From the NCBI GenBank assembly GCA_965230565.1, contig CBDDLH010000012.1:744001-808000 (forward strand): DNA of 64,000 nucleotides. Reading direction: 5' to 3'. Below are positions 17,186 through 26,030 of the stretch, piece by piece (position 1 is the stretch's first letter; every line of letters begins with the position of its first letter). Source of the stretch: BCD1 sp965230565 (GTDB lineage: Bacteria; Bacteroidota; Bacteroidia; Chitinophagales; Saprospiraceae). A program made the translations under genes and the position numbers. The notes under the pieces are model-generated. The model did no database searches. It saw nothing but the letters and a program-made list of their open reading frames with translations, and was not told the origin of the DNA.

Positions 17186-17635
17186 TTAACCCTTATTGTT
17201 CTTTAGCTTCAACTTCCAGTCCTGGTCGTCTTGTTGAACAGGACTTTTGGAAAGTATGAGGCTGGCTTTTATATTATTACTCAAAGTTTCTTTATCAATT
17301 TTTTCCTTTTCCACTTTTGTTGAATAACCCATTGGCCTTTGCATGGCATAAGGATTGACCATCTTAGGTCCGGCAAAATCGTCCGGTCCTTTGGCGGCTT
17401 CCCATAATGTTTCGTCATTGGGCGTTTCTTGAATGATCTTTTCCTGCTCCTGATTTTTCACATAAGCACTGAAACGAGCTTTCATGTCATCCAGGTCTTC
17501 ATAAACACCGTAATGAGGTGCCGGTTTTTCAACCTGCTGTTGTTGGGTTTTAGCAACCACTGCTTTGGACGTAGTCTGTCCAAAAACGGCGGATGTTACC
17601 AACAAAAAAGCAAAAATAAGTAGCGTCTTTTGCAT
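17186..17635 (-). CDS. Hypothetical secreted protein
   Basis: 149 residues from ATG 17635, chosen because a clear signal peptide follows (MQKTLLIFAFLLVTSAVFGQ); the frame opens 51 bases earlier. The mature part is short, charged and low in complexity (KTQQQQVEKPAPHYGVYED, DDFAGPKMVNPYAMQRP). No domain was recognised. It ends in a strong terminator and may be a single-gene unit. Confidence 0.6.
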   Translation of the reverse strand: MQKTLLIFAFLLVTSAVFGQTTSKAVVAKTQQQQVEKPAPHYGVYEDLDDMKARFSAYVKNQEQEKIIQETPNDETLWEAAKGPDDFAGPKMVNPYAMQRPMGYSTKVEKEKIDKETLSNNIKASLILSKSPVQQDDQDWKLKLKNNKG

Positions 17636-17701
17636 GACTTTTAAGGATGTTTGTACCCTTAAGACGCAGTTTTTCGGAAAAGACACATTTTCTAATAAAG
17701 A

Positions 17702-18397
17702 TCAATTTATATTTTGGAATAAAAAGGAAAAGATAATCACGTCTTGCACGAAATGAATCAGCCAGGCCATACCAAGTCCTTTAGTTTCAAAGGTTGCCTT
17801 TGCAAGGAACCAGCCGAGGAACCCTGCCATCAGGACACCAATTATTCCGCTTGGGTGTCCCCAGTAATGTGGAATCCCGAAAATGATTCCGGAGGCAAGG
17901 TATATTATTCTGGGTTCAAGTTGATCTTTGGCCAATCCGATTACCCCAAATCTGGTGATCAATTCTTCATTCAGGGCGTTGGTTGCTGAGAAGCCCAGGA
18001 CAAAAGGCAAATACTTGACCCATTGATTAAAAGAAAAGCCCCTGGTGGCTAAATACATGAATACACCTGTGGCCAGACTGATGATGATCATAACTTCAGG
18101 GCCTGTTTTGCGCCATCGGTCTTTTGCTTTTATTCCAAGGAATTTTACTGGTGAGGCATGGTGATTCCAATCCCCCCAGGTCAAAAGGTTTTTAGAAGAA
18201 GGATTGATCAGGACGGTAATGAGGGTTATAAGACCAGCAAGTGCTAATCCTAGTAATTGAGCACTGCCAATGTGGTTGATAAGTGTTTTTTCAGATAAAT
18301 GTACAAGGCCCGAGCCAAGTAATTTATTTATAAGGAGGTACGCGAAAATACCGCCGAGAGGAATTAAGAGCTTAAAGAAAAGGGTGTGTTTTTGCAT
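17702..18397 (-). CDS. CPBP family intramembrane metalloprotease
   Basis: 231 residues with about seven membrane segments. The three CPBP (Abi/CAAX protease-like) motifs are present: NEELITRFG near 145 (EE---R), FGIPHYWGHP near 175 (metal-binding His), and HFVQD near the C-terminus. Members are putative membrane proteases used for prenyl-protein processing or bacteriocin self-immunity; the substrate here is unknown. Convergent neighbours are absent; it lies 73 bases downstream of the Crp-type regulator gene, in the same direction. Confidence 0.85.
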   Translation of the reverse strand: MQKHTLFFKLLIPLGGIFAYLLINKLLGSGLVHLSEKTLINHIGSAQLLGLALAGLITLITVLINPSSKNLLTWGDWNHHASPVKFLGIKAKDRWRKTGPEVMIIISLATGVFMYLATRGFSFNQWVKYLPFVLGFSATNALNEELITRFGVIGLAKDQLEPRIIYLASGIIFGIPHYWGHPSGIIGVLMAGFLGWFLAKATFETKGLGMAWLIHFVQDVIIFSFLFQNIN

Positions 18398-18470
18398 TGT
18401 TTTGGTCTGTTTTTATGCAAATTTCAGACCTTTGGACCGTAAAAAAATTGACTTATGATAAGAAATGAGG

Positions 18471-19058
18471 TTAGGAGAGCTTTTTGCGGATACGACTAAG
18501 GCTTTCCGGTGTAATTCCTAGATAGGAAGCGAGATGTTTGAGAGGTGTTCGAAGTACAATTTGCGGGTTTTCTTCTAACCATTGGACATACCTCTCTTCG
18601 GCGGTCATGGTCAGAATCTCAATTTGCTGAGCCTGCTTATGTAAGAAGAGGAATTCCGCGATCACCAACCTGAGTTGTCTCCCCGGTTCTCTTTTATACA
18701 ATTCCATAAGGTTATCGTAGGAAATGGAAAGTACCTCTGTTTTTTCCAAAGCCATAATATACAATGGACTTTCCTGCTGTATTAAAAAGGAGGAGTAATC
18801 ATTAAGGAATTCGTTGTCAAAACAAAGGTCAATGCAGATATCGTGATTGTCTTTGCCAAGAAATATTCCGGCCAGCCCATTGATGATGAAATAGAGGTTT
18901 TTTTCGGTGGAATAAGGCTGTTTTATTATTTCATTCTTTTTAAAACTTTTGGGATTAAGGAACCTGGCAAAGACCTCCCATGATTCAAGGGGAGCTTCGT
19001 AATAGTTGTCGAAAAAGGTTTTTAACTTCCTTGCAATATTTTTCTCCATATTGCTCAA
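18471..19058 (-). CDS. Crp/Fnr family transcriptional regulator
   Basis: 195 residues. The N-terminal half is a cyclic-nucleotide-binding-like beta roll (NLYFIINGLAGIFLGKDNHD, then SPLYIMALEKTEVLSISYD). The C-terminus ends in a helix-turn-helix (LKHLASYLGITPESLSRIRK). The canonical cAMP-binding RGE--S segment is not evident, so the ligand is uncertain, as in many Bacteroidota paralogues. Its ATG overlaps the stop of the T9SS plug gene by 4 bases (ATGA), which indicates translational coupling. Confidence 0.88.
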   Translation of the reverse strand: MSNMEKNIARKLKTFFDNYYEAPLESWEVFARFLNPKSFKKNEIIKQPYSTEKNLYFIINGLAGIFLGKDNHDICIDLCFDNEFLNDYSSFLIQQESPLYIMALEKTEVLSISYDNLMELYKREPGRQLRLVIAEFLFLHKQAQQIEILTMTAEERYVQWLEENPQIVLRTPLKHLASYLGITPESLSRIRKKLS

Positions 19059-20347
19059 TTGCTTGACGCATAAACCAGACTAGCGATAAGTTGATCATAA
19101 TTGCCACCAATGGGTCGGTAATAAATGAGCAAGGTGTATTCATTTTCGGTTTCATACCAATCGCCTTCCAGTTCTGATAAGTTCAAATCAACATTGTCGG
19201 TTGGCTGAGTTCCTTTTTCCTGGTAGGCATAAGCATAATTGTGGTAACCTTGTTTGAAAGGAATTTTGGCTACATAACTGTTGACAGCCTCATTGTAAAC
19301 CATTTTATGCTTCAATTGCCAATCGTTGAAAGCTCCGACGACGAAGATGTCAGCATCCTGATATTGGGTGGGACTGGAGAGGGTGAAAAAGACATCTGCA
19401 TAATCAGCCGATAATTCGGGTACATTGTTATCGAAGTTGTCAATCACGAAATTCCCATTGAGGTCTTCCCGGAAAAGATAGGCAAGGCTGCCTCTCTTTA
19501 CATCTTTGTCCAAAACGACTTCAAAACCATCTTTGAACCTCATGATATCGAAAACGCCGATGGAACGTGTCCTCAGCGTTCTGATGTCGAAGAAGCGAAA
19601 TTCTTTTCCTGCAGGAAAAGCAATCTTTCCCTGATAATCAAAGTGGATGTTATTACCACGAACAAAAGTTGGCGGAATATCAAGTAAAGCATTGTCCCAG
19701 CGCTGGTTTTGAAGCACGGTGGCTGATATTTCCCGTTGGGGATTGCGAACAGGCATTTTTTCATGCTGTACTATGAAATCAAATTCGTGATAGGTTTTGA
19801 ATTTCCCGGCCATTGCAGGAGAAACCTGCCGAAGCTCGACATTGACCAGTGTATTGTAATCCACAATCATAAATCTCCGGGTAATGGCAAGCCGTCTGCC
19901 ATCAACATCATCCTCGTGAATGAGCAGCAGGTAGTTGCCGGAGATGGTCCAGGTTACGTCATCGTTTGGAAAGCTGAGGGTGTAATGGGTATATTCCGTG
20001 AGTGTTTGATTGGAAAACTCATAATCGTCCAGCGTTTCATTCAGGAAACCATCGACATATTCAATGTCTGTCAATCCCGAAGGCTGCCAGTTTTTATCAC
20101 AATGAACGAAGGTATATGTATAAGTTTTTACGTCATCACCCAGGTCATCAAAAGACAGCTCAAACCTGGCATTTCCATCCAATGGAAGCATTGGTAAACT
20201 CAAGGGGTCTCCTTCGATGTGGAATTTTACGGAATGGATATTTTCGAGATAAACATGATTGTCATAACGCAAATTATCTTCGTCCTGAGCTGTAAGCAAA
20301 AAGGGTAAACAACTCAGCAAAAAGAAAAAGGTAAAAATTCTCAACAT
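19055..20347 (-). CDS. Type IX secretion system plug protein (DUF5103)
   Basis: About 430 residues from ATG 20347, chosen for the signal peptide that follows (MLRIFTFFFLLSCLPFLLTAQ). The body matches the DUF5103 / PlugA family: LRYDNHVYLENIHSVKFH, then YTFVHCDKNWQPSGLTDIEY and the late FVVGAFNDWQLKHKMVYNE. PlugA closes the periplasmic side of the SprA translocon, so this gene belongs to the secretion machinery used by the sorting-domain proteins elsewhere in the window. It starts 10 bases after mpg and overlaps the crp-like gene. Confidence 0.85.
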   Translation of the reverse strand: MLRIFTFFFLLSCLPFLLTAQDEDNLRYDNHVYLENIHSVKFHIEGDPLSLPMLPLDGNARFELSFDDLGDDVKTYTYTFVHCDKNWQPSGLTDIEYVDGFLNETLDDYEFSNQTLTEYTHYTLSFPNDDVTWTISGNYLLLIHEDDVDGRRLAITRRFMIVDYNTLVNVELRQVSPAMAGKFKTYHEFDFIVQHEKMPVRNPQREISATVLQNQRWDNALLDIPPTFVRGNNIHFDYQGKIAFPAGKEFRFFDIRTLRTRSIGVFDIMRFKDGFEVVLDKDVKRGSLAYLFREDLNGNFVIDNFDNNVPELSADYADVFFTLSSPTQYQDADIFVVGAFNDWQLKHKMVYNEAVNSYVAKIPFKQGYHNYAYAYQEKGTQPTDNVDLNLSELEGDWYETENEYTLLIYYRPIGGNYDQLIASLVYASSN

Positions 20348-20357
20348 AGTATGGTTT

Positions 20358-20960
20358 TTATTTTTTACTGACCCAAATGGAATCTTTGAGGTAAAAACGC
20401 CAGGGCCATAGGGCACATTCTTCGGCATAATCAACTCCAATTCTGGTTGTAGTGCGGATTTCTTTTTCCTGAAATTCAATACCCCGGTCTTCTATCCATA
20501 CAGGAGCATTGGTATTCAGGAGATCCTCACCATCCAAATCGGTACGGATGCCCAGTGCCATACTCATAACGCCCGGACCAGCAGTTAATTGTGGTTTTAT
20601 TTTATCAATGTTTCTCCTTTGCTGGATCACAGGAATGTTGTCAGCAGGTTCTATTGCCCGGATGAGCACTGCATTGGCGACTCCTTCAGGACCTGTAACA
20701 ACATTAAATAAATGGTGGATGCCGTAGCAGAGATAGACATACGCACAGCCTCCTTCCCGGAACATGGTAGCTGTGCGTTTAGTGATCCGGTTGTTATAGG
20801 CATGGCTCGCTTTATCATCCCGACCGCGATAGGCTTCCGTTTCTGTGATCATCCCGGCCGTAAGTTCACCGTTAATGTTGGTGACAATAAATTTGCCCAA
20901 CAACTCCTTAGCGATCTGAATCACATCATCCCGAAGATAGAAGTCCTTTGAAAGAAGCAT
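20358..20960 (-). CDS. 3-methyladenine DNA glycosylase, AAG/MPG family
   Basis: 200 residues, the family size. It removes alkylated purines such as 3-methyladenine in base excision repair. Motifs: ARELLGK-like AKELLGK at the start, ITETEAYRG (catalytic Glu), DKASHAYN, MFREGGCAYVYLCYGIHHLFNVV, VLIRAIEP and TAGPGVM. It is the first gene of a likely operon with the T9SS plug and the Crp-type regulator. Confidence 0.93.
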   Translation of the reverse strand: MLLSKDFYLRDDVIQIAKELLGKFIVTNINGELTAGMITETEAYRGRDDKASHAYNNRITKRTATMFREGGCAYVYLCYGIHHLFNVVTGPEGVANAVLIRAIEPADNIPVIQQRRNIDKIKPQLTAGPGVMSMALGIRTDLDGEDLLNTNAPVWIEDRGIEFQEKEIRTTTRIGVDYAEECALWPWRFYLKDSIWVSKK

Positions 20961-20968
20961 GTCGGTTG

Positions 20969-21027
20969 CTGGTTTCTAGTTGCTGGTTACTGGTTTTTTT
21001 AACTAGCAACTAGCAACTAGAAACCAG
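20969..21027. repeat. Inverted CTGGTTTCTAGTTGCT repeat
   Basis: Left arm CTGGTTTCTAGTTGCTGGTTA; the right arm contains AGCAACTAGAAACCAG and internal AACTAGC repeats. It separates guaB from mpg. Related TAACTAGAAACCAG text is at 45386-45410. Confidence 0.6.
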
Positions 21028-21028
21028 A

Positions 21029-22513
21029 TTAACTTCTCCTGCTGTAGTTAGGAGCTTCCTTGGTGATCGTGATGTTGTGTGGATGGCTTTCAGCCATACC
21101 GGCACCGCTGATCCTGACGAACTTGGCCTGACGCAGTGCTTCCAGATCATTGGCTCCGCAATACCCCATACCGGCGCGTAGACCTCCGAGATATTGCACC
21201 ATTACTTCTGCAAGGGTTCCTTTGTAAGGTACTCGTCCTTCGATTCCCTCCGGCACCAACTTTTTAATGTCATCTTCAACATCCTGGAAATAACGATCCT
21301 TTGACCCTTGTTGCATCGCACCAAGAGAACCCATGCCACGATAAACCTTGAACTTCCTTCCCTGGTAGATGATCGTCTCCCCCGGAGCTTCCTCAACACC
21401 GGCAAACAAACTACCGGCCATGATGGAACTGGCTCCTGCGGCCAGGGCTTTAACCAGATCCCCGGAATAACGGATACCTCCGTCACCAATGATAGGAACG
21501 CCCAGATGTTTGACTGCATCGTAGGCCTTATAAATAGCTGATAATTGCGGAACACCTACTCCGGCAACGACCCTGGTGGTACAGATACTACCAGGTCCAA
21601 CGCCAACCTTGATCCCATCAGCTCCGGCTTCCACCAAAGCAAGGGCACCTTCACCGGTAGCAACGTTTCCGCCAACCACCTGGAGATCCGGATATTCAGT
21701 TTTGACAAGCCGAATAGCATCCAGTACGCCTTTGGAGTGGCCATGCGCGGTATCCACACAAACAACATCCACGTTTACCTTGACCAAAGCATCTACTCTT
21801 TGCATCATATCTGCAGTAACTCCGACGGCTGCCCCAACGACCAATCGTCCCAAAGAATCTTTACAGGAATTCGGATAATCCTGTACTTTCATGATATCTT
21901 TGTAGGTGATGAGGCCGGCTAAAAAACCGTCTTCATCAACGACAGGGAGCTTTTCAATCTTGTGCTTTTGCAAAATGATTCGTGCCTGTTCAAGATTGGT
22001 TCCGACGGGAGCCGTTACCAGGTTTTTAGAAGTCATCAATTCCTTAACCGAACGGTTGACTTCTGTCTCAAAACGCAGGTCCCGATTGGTCAGGATCCCT
22101 ACGAGCTTGCCGTTGTCGTCAACAATAGGAATTCCGCCAATCTTGAAACGGCGCATGAGAGCCTTGGCATCGGCAATGATTGCATCTGCCGGTAAAGTTA
22201 CCGGATCAACAATCATTCCGCTCTCAGAGCGTTTAACACTACGAACATGTTCAGCCTGTTCCTCGATGGTCATATTTTTATGGATAATTCCCATACCGCC
22301 CATTCGGGCTATAGCTATGGCCAACTTGTTTTCTGTCACCGTATCCATGGCAGCAGAAACAATAGGAGCATTGAGGGTTATGTCGCGTGTGATCTTGGTT
22401 GAAAAGTCAACTTCTCTGGGCAGGACTTCGGAATAGGCCGGGACGAGCAGGACGTCGTCATAGGTCAGACCTTCTTCGAAAAACTTACTTTTTAGTGCTT
22501 TTTGATTTTCCAT
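21029..22513 (-). CDS. guaB: Inosine-5'-monophosphate dehydrogenase
   Basis: About 494 residues. It oxidises IMP to XMP, the committed step of GMP synthesis. The N-terminal barrel begins GLTYDDVLLVPAYSEVLP. Two CBS domains occupy about 95-210. The catalytic loop is GVGPGSICTTRVVAG, with the active Cys near residue 307. GDGGIRYSGD and the GGLRAGMGYCGA flap follow. ATG 22513 is used; the upstream TTG adds two codons only. tadA is divergent, 49 bases away, so the two promoters overlap. Confidence 0.96.
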   Translation of the reverse strand: MENQKALKSKFFEEGLTYDDVLLVPAYSEVLPREVDFSTKITRDITLNAPIVSAAMDTVTENKLAIAIARMGGMGIIHKNMTIEEQAEHVRSVKRSESGMIVDPVTLPADAIIADAKALMRRFKIGGIPIVDDNGKLVGILTNRDLRFETEVNRSVKELMTSKNLVTAPVGTNLEQARIILQKHKIEKLPVVDEDGFLAGLITYKDIMKVQDYPNSCKDSLGRLVVGAAVGVTADMMQRVDALVKVNVDVVCVDTAHGHSKGVLDAIRLVKTEYPDLQVVGGNVATGEGALALVEAGADGIKVGVGPGSICTTRVVAGVGVPQLSAIYKAYDAVKHLGVPIIGDGGIRYSGDLVKALAAGASSIMAGSLFAGVEEAPGETIIYQGRKFKVYRGMGSLGAMQQGSKDRYFQDVEDDIKKLVPEGIEGRVPYKGTLAEVMVQYLGGLRAGMGYCGANDLEALRQAKFVRISGAGMAESHPHNITITKEAPNYSRRS

Positions 22514-22562
22514 CCGCAAAAGTATTGAAAATAAAATTCAAAAGATAATTAAATATTTAAAA

Positions 22563-23006
22563 ATGTTGACAGTTAACAGTGACGAGCATTATATGGAACA
22601 GGCGATCAAGCAAGCAAAGGTCGCAGCACTCAAGGGGGAGATACCTGTGGGTGCAGTGGTCGTCTGTCAAAATAAAATAATCGCCCGCGCCCATAACCAG
22701 ACAGAATTACTGAAGGATGTCACAGCTCATGCCGAGATCATCGCCATTACCGCAGCTGCCAACTTTTTAGGGAGTAAATATCTTAAAGATTGTACCCTTT
22801 ACGTGACGCTTGAACCTTGTGTTATGTGTGGGGGTGCTGCCTCCTGGGCTCAGTTGGGCAGAGTGGTTTACGGTGCTGCGGATGATAAAAAAGGGTTTAT
22901 GCGATTTGGAAAAACTATTTTACACCCAAAAACAAAAATCGAATACGGAGTAAAGGAAGAAGAGTGCAGTCAGTTGTTGAAGGAGTTTTTTCAGAGTAAG
23001 CGTTGA
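22563..23006 (+). CDS. tadA: tRNA-specific adenosine deaminase
   Basis: 147 residues. It deaminates the wobble A34 of tRNA-Arg(ACG) to inosine. Zinc and catalytic motifs: HAE at 56-58 and PCVMC at 85-89, with the substrate-loop GKTILHP in the C-terminal half. It is divergent from guaB. Repeat R6 copy 2 follows the stop. Confidence 0.92.
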   Translation: MLTVNSDEHYMEQAIKQAKVAALKGEIPVGAVVVCQNKIIARAHNQTELLKDVTAHAEIIAITAAANFLGSKYLKDCTLYVTLEPCVMCGGAASWAQLGRVVYGAADDKKGFMRFGKTILHPKTKIEYGVKEEECSQLLKEFFQSKR

Positions 23007-23022
23007 AAAAAAACGGTTGTTG

Positions 23023-23110
23023 AGCCCAGTGACGGCCTCACTCAGAGTGAGGCCGTCACTGGGCTTGAACCTCCTATATATAAAAGCCCTGAGTAGTTAA
23101 AACGTGACAT
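23023..23110 (+). repeat. Palindrome-tailed repeat R6, copy 2
   Basis: A 21-bp-arm palindrome with a single central base (23023-23065), then ATATATAAAAGCCCTGA, then TTAAAACGTGACAT. It is the inverted counterpart of 17019-17100, 6 kb away. Confidence 0.75.
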
Positions 23111-23247
23111 GAATTTTGCAACTTTTTTTAAACTTTAACATTATTCTGTTAATTTACCCTTCGTTGATCTTATTTTGGATTCCAAAATTGTTTTTTACGA
23201 CTTCCTGAGATCAATTTGACTTGTACCAAAATAATTATCTTTACCCA

Positions 23248-23970
23248 ATGAATCGCTTCTTACCATATCTGCTCTTGATGATGTTACTCCTGGCGGTTGG
23301 TCTGCCTGCCCAGGGACCTACGGAGGAGTATAACAGTTCGGAAGTTGCCAACCGTGACCTGGATTACGAGCGTTGGAAGCAATTGACCAGGGATGTGGAA
23401 TACGATCTGGAAAAGCCAAAAGAAAGAAAAAATAGAGACCGGGAAGCACGTGACATGAGCCGGGAAAATACCCCCAATCCCCCTTCATGGAACCTCGGTC
23501 AGTGGTCTGGCCCCGCTAAGTTGATCCTCATTTTATTCTTTGCAGTGTTGATTGGCCTGATCATCTATTATGTGGTCAGGAACCAAAGTAAAAAAGTGAA
23601 TAAAACGCCATTGCCTTCCGATAATGAGATCATTGAGCAAATTGAAGAGAATATCGAACAATCGGATATTGATACCTACTTATCGAGAGCCATTGCGGAA
23701 GGAAATTATTCCCTTGCGATCCGGTTGCAGTATCTCAATATTTTAAAGGCACTTTCATTGGGAGATATCATTAAGTGGAAAAAAGACAAGACCAACCGAG
23801 CCTATTTGTATGAAATAAAGGACAAGGAAATGAAGAGCGACTTCAGAGCTTTGACCAATATCTTTGAGCGGATCTGGTACGGAAATGTGGCCCTTGAACA
23901 GCATGAATTCGAAGGACTCTCTCCCGTTTTTGAAATATTTTCTGACAAGATCAAAAACGGCACCCCATGA
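23248..23970 (+). CDS. DUF4129-type membrane protein
   Basis: About 240 residues from ATG 23248. A signal-like segment (LPYLLLMMLLLAVGLPAQ) is followed by a charged periplasmic part, one membrane helix (LILILFFAVLIGLIIYYVV, about 97-115) and a cytoplasmic DUF4129-like domain with AIRLQYLNILKALS and an FE-IWYG motif. In other Bacteroidota this family is encoded in a MoxR/DUF58/DUF4350 cluster of unknown role in envelope or stress biology. The next gene overlaps by 4 bases. Confidence 0.78.
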   Translation: MNRFLPYLLLMMLLLAVGLPAQGPTEEYNSSEVANRDLDYERWKQLTRDVEYDLEKPKERKNRDREARDMSRENTPNPPSWNLGQWSGPAKLILILFFAVLIGLIIYYVVRNQSKKVNKTPLPSDNEIIEQIEENIEQSDIDTYLSRAIAEGNYSLAIRLQYLNILKALSLGDIIKWKKDKTNRAYLYEIKDKEMKSDFRALTNIFERIWYGNVALEQHEFEGLSPVFEIFSDKIKNGTP

Positions 23971-25247
23971 AAAGAAATAATTTACTCTTTTACATCATAG
24001 GTGCCCTCGTTTTAATTCTCCTGGCCGTTTACTTCTTTGGTTCCAAGAAGAACTATAACTGGCAAGAACACTATCAGAAAAAGGGCAAAGATCCCTACGG
24101 GACGCGGATCATTACGGAATTACTCAAATCGACGGATCAGGAATTTATCATTGTCAAGGATAGTTTGTCGCAAGGGCTTCCCGAAGCTCCGGAAGAACTA
24201 TCCAATTATGTCTTTATCGGTCAAAGTATGTACATGTCGCCATCCGATGTGGACCGGTTGATCGATTTTGCTATCAATGGCAATAATGTCTTTTTGTTTT
24301 GTAATTATATCCCGCACAATCTCATGTTCTACCTCTATGATGGAGAATGTGAGCCTTCGCTTTGGGATGATTTTTCGAGTTTTCAGGATACTGCAGTTAC
24401 GCTTAGTTTGACACATCCTAATCTGGTAGAAGGTGATGAAAGTGAATACGTTTATCTCTCCCGATACGGGGCACGGTCCTATAAATGGCGTTACTTTTAT
24501 CCGGAGTATTTTTGCAATAACGAAGGAGCTTTTGCGGAACTTGGGCGCATCAATAATGAGTATATCAATTTTGCGAGGGTGCAATATGGTGACGGGTATT
24601 TCTACATGCATACTACGCCTTTGGCTTTTACCAACGTCAATTTGCTGGAGGAAGAAGCTTACAATTATGCGCGCAAGGTATTCTCCCACATGATTGACGG
24701 TCCGATTTATTGGGATGAATACAGTCGTGTTCCCGAGAGTGTGGCAAGAACCATGAACAACCGGGACGGCGGAGGATTTAACCGCAACCTGTCTTCCAAA
24801 AGCCCGTTGCAATACATCCTTTCCCAGCCTGCTCTGAAGTGGGCCTGGTATTTGCTGCTCCTGATGGGGCTGTTATTCCTGATTTTCCGGGTAAAAAGGA
24901 GAGAACGTGTCATTCCTGTTTTGGAGCCCAATACCAATACTTCCCTGCAATTCGTACGCACCATTGGCAGGTTGTATTTCCTTCAAAATAATCACCGTAA
25001 ACTAGCCCTCCAAAAAATGAAGTTGTTCCACATTGATGTCAGGGAGAATTACGGTTTACACTACCAGGAAAACGACACCAAATTTGAAGAAAAGCTGGCA
25101 CAAAAATCCGGTGTGTCAGAGGAGATCATCAATAAGGTTTACCTGATGTATCGGAATATCAAAGGTGGCCGTTTCCTCTCCGCCGATGCTTTGATCGATT
25201 TTTACAAGGCTATGGCCGCGTTTTATAAAACTGGTGAGGTAAGGTAG
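23967..25247 (+). CDS. DUF4350-type membrane protein
   Basis: 426 residues. An N-terminal membrane helix (about 8-24) and a second (WAWYLLLLMGLLFLIF, about 291-306) flank a DUF4350-like domain that starts with KKGKDPYGTRIITELL. The C-terminal 110 residues are cytoplasmic and helical (FVRTIGRLYFLQNNH). It overlaps the DUF4129 gene by 4 bases (ATGA). MoxR, its usual partner, follows only after a 1.7-kb interruption. Confidence 0.78.
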   Translation: MKRNNLLFYIIGALVLILLAVYFFGSKKNYNWQEHYQKKGKDPYGTRIITELLKSTDQEFIIVKDSLSQGLPEAPEELSNYVFIGQSMYMSPSDVDRLIDFAINGNNVFLFCNYIPHNLMFYLYDGECEPSLWDDFSSFQDTAVTLSLTHPNLVEGDESEYVYLSRYGARSYKWRYFYPEYFCNNEGAFAELGRINNEYINFARVQYGDGYFYMHTTPLAFTNVNLLEEEAYNYARKVFSHMIDGPIYWDEYSRVPESVARTMNNRDGGGFNRNLSSKSPLQYILSQPALKWAWYLLLLMGLLFLIFRVKRRERVIPVLEPNTNTSLQFVRTIGRLYFLQNNHRKLALQKMKLFHIDVRENYGLHYQENDTKFEEKLAQKSGVSEEIINKVYLMYRNIKGGRFLSADALIDFYKAMAAFYKTGEVR

Positions 25248-25253
25248 TTTGTT

Positions 25254-25340
25254 AAACTTCTACATTTTACATTGGATACCTTGCCTGCTGTCGCAGTAAG
25301 GCAGGTTCTGCTGTTTTGCGGTTCTGTCTAGTTTTTCGGA
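25254..25340 (+). repeat. Direct repeat R8, copy 1
   Basis: Begins AAACTTCTACATTTTACATT and includes a TTGCCTGCTGTCGCAGTAAGGCAGG palindrome (25281-25305), ending GTTTTTCGGA. It is nearly identical to 25707-25785, apart from an 8-base indel. The pair flanks one small gene. Confidence 0.8.
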
Positions 25341-25449
25341 AAAGATTGTCTGTTGAATTGTTGAATGACAAACCTGGAATGTTGAATCCCTTACAAAACA
25401 GCAGAATGTAGAATATCCAATATCGAATTTCGAAGTGCAATACATTCTA

Positions 25450-25701
25450 ATGATGCAAAAATATAGATTGTCCGCCGCAGGAAACATACTTCCTCCAATT
25501 TATTACACAATTTTAGAAAAAGGTTATTCTATCAAAGCTGAAGATGGTTTTTGGATTGCCGAGAATGAAAAAGCTATACTGACTGGAGATGATCTAATGG
25601 ATCTGGCAGGTCTGATTTTATTATTTGAAGAAAAGGGGGAGAATTGGGAAGTTGACGATACTAAAATTGATGTCTTTTTGAAAAATTTCACTAATGCTTA
25701 G
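25450..25701 (+). CDS. Small hypothetical protein between direct repeats
   Basis: 83 residues from ATG 25450. Acidic, soluble, with no recognised domain. Visible features: YYTILEKGYSIKAEDGFWIA, and GDDLMDLAGLILLFEEKGENW near the C-terminus, similar in size and style to small immunity or accessory proteins, though no such role can be claimed. It lies exactly between the two R8 copies, which suggests a small inserted cassette. Confidence 0.5.
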   Translation: MMQKYRLSAAGNILPPIYYTILEKGYSIKAEDGFWIAENEKAILTGDDLMDLAGLILLFEEKGENWEVDDTKIDVFLKNFTNA

Positions 25702-25706
25702 AAAAA

Positions 25707-25785
25707 AAACTTCTACATTTTACATTGGATACCTTGCCTGATGTCGCAGTAAGGCAGGTTCTGCTGTTTTGTCTCGTTTTTCGGA
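25707..25785 (+). repeat. Direct repeat R8, copy 2
   Basis: Starts 6 bases after the stop of the small gene. The first 60 or so bases match copy 1 at 25254 with one or two changes. Downstream, 25814-25858 holds an AACCGCAAGGGACGCAATGG block that recurs inverted near 43750 and 62115. Confidence 0.8.
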
Positions 25786-26030
25786 GCTGATTTGGCAATT
25801 GTGAACATTAACTTTTTAACCGCAAGGGACGCAATGGAGGCGCGATGTTCGCAATGGAATTGTTCAAAATTTATGATAAATATTTCTCCTGGAACTTGCC
25901 TGCTGACTTCTAAGAGGAAATGAGCGATATTATAAGGTACCGGTCTGAAATCTTAAAAAAAACCGCAAGCATATTATCGCTTTGTTCCTTTCGTTGTAAT
26001 GATATTATTTTATCAACCAGAAATTCCAAA

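Noticed and set aside
23215..23243. Possible Bacteroidota promoter (TTTG, then TATCTTTA)
   Set aside because: The spacing is short and the -7 box ends only 4 bases before the start codon, so it is not a safe call.
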